Part shown: in pieces, positions 56,566-64,000 of the stretch
Layout of the letters: every line of letters begins with the position of its first letter
Numbering within the stretch: position 1 is the first letter of the stretch
Assembly (NCBI GenBank): GCA_051294375.1
Contig: CM119264.1
Coordinates: 4,303,392 to 4,367,391, forward strand
Source: Paraspadella gotoi
Taxonomy: Eukaryota; Chaetognatha
DNA length: 64,000 bases
Reading direction: 5' to 3'
Made by a program: the position numbers and the translations under genes
The notes under the pieces: model-generated
Seen by the model: the letters and a program-made list of their open reading frames with translations, nothing else
Databases searched by the model: none
What the model was told of the DNA's origin: nothing

Positions 56566-59500
56566 AGGTAGAGAGGGCGTTGTTGAGTTCCATCTCGACG
56601 GCCCGCTCTCTGTGTTCACGTGGCAGCCTTGGTTGTCGTGGGGTCCCGGCGGGAGATTATTTTGAGATTGTTTTATATTTTTTTTTTTTGAGTTGATTTT
56701 TGCCGGGAGACGGTTTGATATACAGCCCTACCTCCCTTCTGGAGATATGGGGCTAAAATTTCGTTACAGCACCATAGAATCATTGTTTAAAGGTTTTGGG
56801 TGTTTACGGAAGCTCTCCCCTGTTAAAACCACTGAGCATTTCAAATATCGCGGTGGTTTAAATGTCACGTGATTACTTATTTTCTATTTGGCAACCAGTT
56901 AAAGTAAAGCTTAATATTGCGCGCATTGTGTTCGGGTCTGAGTCATTTTCTCAGTCAGGATTCCTAAAACAATTTTAAATGTGCTTATGATAAGCATAAA
57001 GTCGCAATAACTGTACCTTTGATTATAAAATTACCTAGGCTAATTTTTTAGTCTGGCATTTTTCCGCCAATTGTAAATAAATTATAATTCATTTTATTCT
57101 TAAATTATTGTATTTCGTGTCCTATTTTTATTCCACAGAAACTCACGGTTCCGGTTCGTCGTTCGTCAATGTCAGTGGTTTTTCTCTCCCGAAAATTTCA
57201 TCTGGACGACGTTCAACGAAAACGTTTCTATAGTTAGTATGCTCTCTCTTTTCGAGATTTTTTCTTTCTTTTTGTGTCCGGGCGTCCTGTCTTTACGGCC
57301 GGACATTTTTTCGTTTTTTAAGTCTGCGTTTCGTTTCTATTAACGGCCAAGGCATTTTTTTTTCTTTTTAAACGGGCGCAGAAGTTTTTTTCAATTTTAT
57401 TGTGCGACGGCCCGGTCGCAGAGAAGAATAAAGTTTTTTTTTTCGTTTTTTGAAACGCTTACAGCGTTTTTGAAGTAAAATTAATTTAGAGAATTTTTTT
57501 TATAATAACCGAGCGTTTTTTAAAACGGATTTAAATTTTTTTAATGAATTCATTATAATTTTTTATATTATATTTTCATTTTTTAAATGTAAATTTAAAC
57601 TCCGTCGCGCGAGTTCATCCTTGACTCTTTTTTCGGGTATTATTTTCTCTTAAAGTCTAACAGGCCCGCGCCTGAAGGCTTACGGCTATTTTTTACTTTA
57701 ATCGATGGCGCTTTAGGCTTTTCTCGGAAAGCCTTTTTCTTTCTGTGAGCTGAAAAGCTCGTCTTCTGTTTTATGATTTTAACTATTTTTTTATTTTTAA
57801 TTAATGTTATTTTTATATTTCTTTATTTCCCGTTTTCTGGGTTTGTTTAAATTCGACTGAAAAAGTGGATTTCTTCCTGTTGGCGGGACGTAAAGGGTGG
57901 ATCTCGAACATACGGATTCGATTTCCTGTTAATAACGTGGCGAAAACGTTATTTATTAATATTTCTTTCAGTCAACCTCGGCGCTAGTCCTCAGACTCCG
58001 TTTCACTGGAATTTCTATTTATTTCTCACTTAGCAAACTTTTTTTATGGGAGTGCCCCGCTTCAAGCCGTATTTATTTTATTCGAGTGTTTTGTTCATGT
58101 TTATTTGGTCCTACTTTATTTTCGATATTTCTGCCCCATCGTCGACTCTTGATCGGCATGGGGCGCCTTTGTGGACGGAGTTCCTCTTTGCTTTGCTTGG
58201 CTTTGACGGTCCGTCTCGGTCAGCAAAGATATCGGTGGAAGGGTGTTTTTTCATTGGCCGCGGCGGTGAGGTTCGTGGAGGCTTGGTCCGTGCAGCGGCA
58301 GTCGGCCCTGTACCAGCCTCTCTCGTTTCACCAATGTATTACTTTGGACCTTCTTTTCTAATCTCGATTTTTTGCCTTTTTTACGTTTTTTGAGAATTTT
58401 AATATTTTTCCCTTTTTATCGTTTGCGTCGCGATTTGCGGATGTAACGGCGGATAACGTTATATTTCATCATATTTCGTTACGCCCCCGTAATATTGCGT
58501 TATGTTGACTCTCGTTATTTGGATTAAACGGCCAGTCGATTGTTTTTTTCGATGCATCATCGATGGCGACGTAAGACACGCCCCTTTTTCTCACGCGTGC
58601 GAAATCTTTCCCATTTTCCCACGTGTGTGAATGCAGCAACATTCGGTTTCGCCTTGCGTTGCGACGACGGTTCCGTTCTTGGTTGGACGCTCGGATCGTG
58701 ACCGACGATCACGGAGTTAAAGCTAATGAATTTCGAAGTTGGCGTCGGGCGTATGAGGAACCTTGATTGCGGCGGTCGTTTCTGAGAATAAGTGGCGTAC
58801 TTTACGTTTTTTCTTAATATTTTTAGCTTTAAATAAATATTTATTTTTAGCTACGTTATTATTGTTTATTACCGAAGAACCCTTTAAGGTACATACCTGC
58901 TTACCGGTTGCGTCCCAATTTTCTTTGCGGTGAATTGGTTTGTGATCGTTTTTGGTGATTGTACGTCTCGTTTTTTGGATATTTTCTCCCTTTTAAAATT
59001 TAAGAAGCAGGATCTGGATAAGGGCAGCCAGCGCAACGAGGGGATTACCATGTTATGCTGGTTTATTTTTTCGAGGGTTTGAGGGGTCTCGCCCCATCCG
59101 TTGGTCTCTCTTGTTTTACCATGCTCGTAGTTATTCTCATTGTAACGGCAGGGACGGTAATGCCTTAAAATAAATATGACAATTAAAAGTAAGTTCCTAT
59201 TATCATTCCAGATATGAGACTTATTTTTGTTTCTTAGTATGTATTCGATTTTGGTTTTATGTATGTTTCGGGTTTAGTATTGTGATAGGTATTATTCGTT
59301 TTAGGTTCTAGTTTAATTATTTTTATTTTGCCAACCTACTACGGGACAAAAGTAGATAAGGAATTTAATTCTTTATTGATTTTCGAGTGATATATTTCAA
59401 GATTCATTTTCTCAAGAAGATTTCCAATTTTAACAAGAAGTTCGATCGGTGCGAGATTTAGTGCAGATTGATCCAAGATTTTAGTATTCTTTATTAATTT

Positions 59501-60040
59501 TTCTCATTTACTACTTTTTCCCGTAGGCTCGCAGGGTGAGGTTTTTTCGTGTGTAGTACGGTTGTGGTCTTCTAATATTTTTGGTAAGGAGTCGAACGTA
59601 CGCAGAGGCTTCAAGATTCGGTCTTCGTATCGGGGTTCCCTCAATCAGAGATCGTAGAGGGATGCTTGAGGAATTGCCTTGTGACATGACTGAAGATATG
59701 CTTTACGGTTTCTCTGATGCGGCCCACCTTGCGGTGAGAAAAATTTGAATTTTTTTGAGATTTCGTTTATTCGTCTCTTGATTGTTCCGTGATTATGACA
59801 AGGCACCTTTTGGCCTCGCCAGGTCCGTCTGAGGGTCTTAGGGTTTGATATTGTTCTTAGCCCGGATTCAATATCAACTTTGTGAGATTCCTAATTTCGT
59901 CCTGCGGGTGGCAGAAAGTGGGATTTCCGGTTAAACGTGTTATATCGTTTACCAAATCCGACAAACATAGTATTTTTTTTCTTCACCTTTTCGATTTCCC
60001 TCTAGGAATATCGATTTGTTCGGCAGGCTCGCACGTCTAT
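56566..60040. other. AT-rich element interior, no gene recognised
   Basis: Long T-rich stretches on the plus strand (A-rich on the minus). A 115-codon frame at 58,046-58,393 is hydrophobic at both ends. A short island near 58,650 reads FGFALRCDDGSVLGWTLGS, faintly like the start of an RNase H fold, but stops at once. Nothing else found. Confidence 0.3.
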
Positions 60041-60776
60041 TGTTCCCCGTTCTTCCTTTCTTTGCTCTCTTATTACTGAACATCCGCTGCTTCCTTCTCT
60101 AGCGATTCGACACGACGACTTTAGGCTCTCTCTTTTGTTTATCTTTAAGTACCAGGAATTCCGAAAGGCAGTGTACAGCTATTCTGAGCTTTGCGGTTGC
60201 CCCGTGATTCGATAGATTTCGAATTAAGATTCTTTATCAGAATTCTATCCAGCGTGGCATCTCTCAGATCTCAAAGTGTCACTGGGTTTTTAGTTCTATT
60301 TTCAGACATAGAAACTCTTCAGATATCTCGAATCTTATTTTTTGTGTCGATCGGCTGGTCGATTTTGGCTGGACTTTCTATGAAGAAGCAGCTCTTTGTA
60401 TTTATTGCGTTCAGAAACAAGTTAAGAAAGACACTTTAAAATTTATATATATCTGCCCTGATTTGTACTCAAATGTTTTGTTATTCTTGCCAGGACTTCT
60501 AAACTACAAGACTACAACCTACCTTCACGACTTTACAAGACTACTTCTACAACATTTTGTCAAAGTCCCTGGGCTCGTGATCGTGTCCTTCGGCCTTAGC
60601 CGGACGTCATTCTACCGAGACCTTTGTCGTCGTCATCTCAGGGAGTCTTGACCGGCGCCATTCGTATCTTCTGCGCCATTTTATACCCGACTTCATCTGG
60701 TTTGATCGACGCGACATTAGTCCAGTCAGTTAGAATTCAACGACAGCACTTCTCCCGAGACTTAGTCTTCAATACA
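60041..60776 (+). mobile_element. LTR-like direct repeat, right
   Basis: Partner of 48,799-49,551, running from tgttccccgtt to caataca. Followed 100 bp later by the (CT)n and repeat S sequence that matches block A, showing that block B resumes here. Confidence 0.6.
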
Positions 60777-60873
60777 CTTTCATCTTTTTTTCCTTTTATT
60801 TTTTTTGATTTACTTTCCATTTCACTTTTTGGGCACTGGGTAGACGTGCAATAGATTTATCGCCCTCTCTCTC

Positions 60874-60879
<6 letters not shown>

Positions 60880-60941
<62 letters not shown>

Positions 60942-61512
60942 TCTCTTTCTCTTTCCCTTTCTACAACGAGCTTCTTTTCTCTTTCCGAATTCCTTTTTCT
61001 AAGTCCCTTTCCGAGCTACCGCACGACTCTTAACTCTTTTTTTTTTTTCCGTCATCGTTCCTTCCTTTTCACCAATTCGTTGTAAAACTCTTTTCGGGAA
61101 CTGACTGTAGGGATCGTTTCTTACGACCTTATATTGTTTTAAATCTCTTCTTGTCGCTCTGTTTAATACATCTTCAAATCATTCTATCGAAAGCATACTC
61201 GAATACCACTTCAATTGATAGGAAGCCCAGGTTCTCTGAGGAACGTGAATAAACGAAGACTGTGAGCAGGTCTCTGACTTGAAAGTCTGCAGGGACTTTG
61301 CTATCTCCATTATTTGTAAGAGTGATGGAGGCCTTTAAACCACCAAAGCTGCTCCAAAGTCATCGGGCAAGATATGCCTTATTTATTCACATGCATGCGA
61401 TGATTTTTATGAAACTTGTATTATTCTCCAATTTGCATACGGTATTATCTGTAGTTGTTCATCGCATTTCTGTTCCATATCGCACTTTCAGTCATTCTTA
61501 TCGACTATTCGA
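60880..61512. repeat. Duplicated block B, right part
   Basis: Continuation of block B after the LTR-like insertion: (CT)n at 60,882-60,940, ctttccgaattccttttt, then repeat S. Diverges from block A after cgactattcgaa. Confidence 0.85.
61205..61450 (+). mobile_element. Dispersed repeat S, copy 4
   Basis: Same order of motifs as copy 3 (gaagcccaggttctctg, gtgaataaacgaagactgtg, cagggactttgctat, agtgatggaggcctttaaac, aaagtcatcgggcaagatat), with more indels. Confidence 0.7.
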
Positions 61513-61794
61513 ATGCCCTCGCACTCACACTCTCCTCCTCGATCTCTCTCTTCTCCGCTCCAACTCGACACACTCCAGTATCCTATTTTTACTCTTATCT
61601 CTCGCCTCTTTTTCTTCTTTTTTCTTTTTGGCCTCCATTTTTCTCCTCCTCACTCGCACACCGACACAATTCCGACTCTCAACTACGCAAACAGGAGACC
61701 ACGCACGACAGCCACGCGAACTCCCCTGGAGCCCGCACGCGCCGCCCGACACGCGACCGACCCCGCAACGCCCCCGCCCCGGGGCGTGAGAGCC

Positions 61795-61915
61795 AGACGG
61801 AGGAGAGAGAGAGGACGAAGAGATGAGCAGAGAGAGAGAGAGATGGAGAATGGAGGAGGAGAGAGGAGAGGATGAGACTGACGAGAGTGAGAGAGAGAGA
61901 GAAGAGAGAAGATAA
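61795..61915. repeat. (AG)-rich block
   Basis: gagagagagagatgg and gaggagagaggagagg after a cgcccccgccccggggcg GC-rich stretch. Confidence 0.85.
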
Positions 61916-61994
61916 TGGGAGCGAACTTTCGCCGAACGTGTGGCGAACCAAGAGGACGAACAGAAGACGAAACGATGACGATCATCGCACTCCA

Positions 61995-62105
61995 CAACGA
62001 TGATATGATGATGAGTGATGATGATGATGATGATGATCGATTGATGCATGATGATGATGATGATGATGATGATGCTAGAATGATGATGATGATGATTGAT
62101 GACGA
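61995..62105. repeat. (GAT)n arrays
   Basis: Runs of gatgatgat at 62,010-62,037, 62,048-62,072 and 62,085-62,100 with short interruptions. Confidence 0.9.
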
Positions 62106-62409
62106 TGATCGCAATGATGACCACAATGCGGATAAGTTGTGGCGGTGACTGGTGAGTGAAGGGACATGAAGACAATAATTGATTGGATACAATTAATTAT
62201 GTTCAGTCAAAAGTGATTGATTGATTTAATTGGATGTAAATATATTTGATTATCACTCGTCAAAGGGCATTTATTTAACGTTCGTGACGATGTGGTAACT
62301 CTGTCTGTTGACTTTAAAATGAGAATTATACTAAAGAAATTCAACTAAAAAATTCTGAAATTCTGGAATCTCAGAAAGCTTCGTTTGGGCAACTGACTGA
62401 GAGAGAACC

Positions 62410-62640
62410 GTTTCACGTGATTGGCTGAAACCAGGGAAACGAGAGTAACGACTCCACAGAAATTATCTGGCGACTTAAACTGCAAGAAGATGGCGCAGTT
62501 ATCGTTAAGGTGGCGGCCAGATGCCAAGAATAAACGACCCTTCTCTTAAATAAAGTCGCCCGACGCCAATGGAGCTGACGCCGCCGCCGCCGCAGCCGAC
62601 GCCGCAGCCGCCGGCCCTAATTTAATCGCGCAACGAAATG
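62410..62640 (+). promoter_or_regulatory. Promoter-like GC-rich patch: E-box/CCAAT pair and YY1-like site
   Basis: CACGTG (62,414-62,419) directly abuts an inverted CCAAT box (ATTGGC from 62,420). AAGATGGCG, the YY1 core, lies at 62,487-62,495. Its ATG (62,490) opens a 19-codon frame, MAQLSLRWRPDAKNKRPFS, and a GCC/GCAGCC-rich stretch follows at 62,575-62,615. This spacing is common in broadly expressed animal promoters, where the YY1 site often covers the start codon. No downstream exon was identified, so the target is unknown. Confidence 0.35.
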
Positions 62641-62735
62641 ATTTTTATCAGCGGCGGCCAAAGGAGGAAAAAGTCATTACATAGTGTTTAAAAACTGCGT
62701 TAGGCGATTTAATGGACGGACGGAAGAACTCGATC

Positions 62736-62768
62736 TGGGCGGACGGACGGACGGACGGACGGACGGAA
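62736..62768. repeat. (GGAC)n microsatellite
   Basis: Seven GGAC units following gggcggacggac. Confidence 0.9.
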
Positions 62769-63015
62769 AGGCGGTGGAAGGGAGGAGGCGTGGAAAAAGA
62801 GGGCGGGACTAATGTCCGGGAAAGTCATTGATGCAGACGAAGAGGGGGAGGAGGAAGGGTTAGGGGGGAGAGAGAGGGGGGGAGGGAGAAAGGGAGGGAG
62901 AGATCGCTAATTGTTGATTTGATTCGAATCGCGAAAAGAGACGCCCTCGGGTCATTAACGGCGCCGGCGTCATCAGCGTGATGGCGCCCTTAGCGCCGGT
63001 TTTTTAACAGCTCCT

Positions 63016-63133
63016 CTTTTCTTTTTTTCTTTTCTTTTCTTCTTTTCTTTTCTTTTCTTTTCTTTTCTTTTCTTTTCTTTTCTTTTCTTTTCTTTTCTTT
63101 TCTTTTCTTTTCTTTTCTTTTCTTTTCTTTTCA
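63016..63133. repeat. (TTTTC)n pentanucleotide array
   Basis: About 20 units of ttttc, then tctctctctttctttc. Confidence 0.95.
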
Positions 63134-63444
63134 TTTTCTTTCTCTCTCTCTCTCTTTCTTTCACTCTCTAGCTTTTTTTTTACCAACTTGTTTTTTGTTT
63201 GTTTTTTTTTTTCAAATTAATTATGTCACTTATTTAAAACCATTGCGAAGCTGCATAACTTTTTAATTAATTTTTAGTTGCATCTGCTTATCAGCAGATT
63301 TCGACTCTATAATCCACTTTGTCGGTCCGTCACTCCCACCCCAAAAGGTTGTCGGGCACTCACATAAATCATGTCAGAAAATCGAAATATGATAAATTAA
63401 GCAAAAAAAGTTTGAATTAATTAGTTAACTAATTAATTCATTAA

Positions 63445-63597
63445 AGTGAAAAAATTATGCGAGTTAAAAAAATGGAGCGAGTTTAAAAAAATAATGCAAG
63501 TTAAAAAAATTATGCGAGTTGAAAAAATGATGCGAGTTGTAAAAATGATGCCAGTTTAAAAAATGATGCAAGTAGAAAATATGATGCCAGTGGAAAA
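63445..63597. repeat. 18-bp minisatellite AAAAAATGATGCGAGTTG
   Basis: The marker g(c/g)gag, gcaag or gccag falls at 63,459, 63,477, 63,496, 63,514, 63,532, 63,550, 63,568 and 63,586, a spacing of 18 (once 19) bp. Units alternate between gcgagt, gcaagt and gccagt. Confidence 0.9.
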
Positions 63598-63599
63598 AA

Positions 63600-64000
63600 A
63601 AATAGTTTCAAAAATTATTTGTACTTTATTTATAATTATTTCTACCATATTAACACTAACACCAACAGTTCAGTTTAATCCGTAGCTAGCGATTTACATG
63701 TATTGGCGCAGCCACTGGTTTGGTATGGTACGATCTGTAATGATCAATTAGGATCACAAAATGAAACTATTATCGTAATTTATAATATGATTAGCTAATT
63801 ACCTTTTAATTATCGTAGGCAGATCTGACATTGTTTGCTCAAACTAGTTTTCACTCATTCTTTCTTTTTTCTGACTCTCTTTCTTTCTCTTTTATTTCCT
63901 TTCTTTGACTTTACTTTATTTTACTTTACTTTACTTTCGTACTTTTTTTTTCTTTTCTATTATGTTTTCTTTTGTTTGCTATTTCGTTCGAGCGAAATTC
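63600..64000. other. AT-rich right edge, no gene seen
   Basis: Unique DNA, then (CTTTA)-like pentamers at 63,908-63,938. Confidence 0.5.

Larger units (their letters stand above)
49552..60040. mobile_element. Interior of the putative LTR retrotransposon, ~10.5 kb
   Basis: Unlike the rest of the window it is nearly free of microsatellites. The left 4.3 kb (to about 53,880) is GC-richer and full of overlapping 100-160-codon frames on both strands, as expected for a coding region broken by indels. The rest is AT-rich with a GC-rich island at 56,000-56,560. I searched by eye for reverse-transcriptase, protease, RNase H, integrase and zinc-knuckle motifs and found none convincing, so class and coding strand are undecided. 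Alternatives are a decayed element of another kind or an unrelated insertion between the two direct repeats. Confidence 0.45.

Noticed and set aside
1-64000. CRISPR arrays, bacterial defence or phage genes
   Set aside because: All regular repeats are simple or tandem satellites without spacers, and the only solid gene is split by introns of animal type.

Overview
The window reads as a eukaryotic, most likely arthropod, nuclear genome assembled from indel-prone long reads. The grounds are one split gene with spliceosomal introns (a secreted M14 metallocarboxypeptidase, minus strand), no bacterial-style gene packing, an extreme load of microsatellites ((CT)n/(AG)n, (CGA)n/(TCG)n, A/G-rich and T/C-rich tracts) and twelve N gaps, five of exactly 25 N. 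Nearly all the open frames longer than 100 codons lie in low-complexity DNA and encode Ser/Leu, Arg/Glu, Val, Thr/Met or Phe/Leu runs; I do not treat them as genes.

Region 1 (1-10,600). This holds the 5' half of a metallocarboxypeptidase gene read right to left: signal peptide and start of the propeptide (exon 1, 10,391-10,592), rest of the propeptide (exon 2) and the N-terminal catalytic segment up to the residues just before the zinc-binding HxxE (exon 3). Exons 2 and 3 appear twice (5,367-5,513 and 1,173-1,370; 10,035-10,183 and 6,713-6,910) because a roughly 5 kb block is present twice, joined through a 25-N gap. One copy is intact in frame, the other carries scattered indels, so two unmerged haplotypes or a false duplication is the likeliest reading. 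The remaining catalytic exons would lie left of position 1.

Region 2 (10,600-41,900). This is a microsatellite and minisatellite landscape with no gene I can support. Notable structures are a ~660 bp palindrome at 17,880-18,542 leading into an error-rich 3 kb stretch, a valine-coding 54-bp higher-order TCG array (27.3-27.8 kb), a 15-bp minisatellite (29.1 kb), a ~107-126 bp GAT/GAC array (37.9-38.4 kb), a telomere-like heptamer array (39.9-40.3 kb) and a ~56-69 bp array (40.4-40.9 kb). A dispersed ~220 bp repeat, called repeat S here, occurs at least four times across the window.

Region 3 (41,900-61,500). A second large duplication, block A (41,938-45,593) and block B (45,619-48,745 plus 60,880-61,512), is interrupted in block B by about 12 kb. 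The interrupting DNA is bounded by two ~740-750 bp direct repeats that can be trimmed to TG...CA ends (48,799-49,551 and 60,041-60,776), which is the layout of an LTR retrotransposon. Its interior has a GC-richer, coding-like 4.3 kb half with many broken frames and an AT-rich remainder. I could not recognise gag, protease, reverse transcriptase or integrase in it. Block A may represent the allele without the insertion.

Region 4 (61,500-64,000). GA- and GAT-rich repeats are followed by a GC-rich patch with an E-box abutting a CCAAT box and a YY1-like AAGATGGCG (promoter-like), then pentamer and 18-bp arrays. No CRISPR, rRNA, convincing tRNA or bacterial-type system is present.
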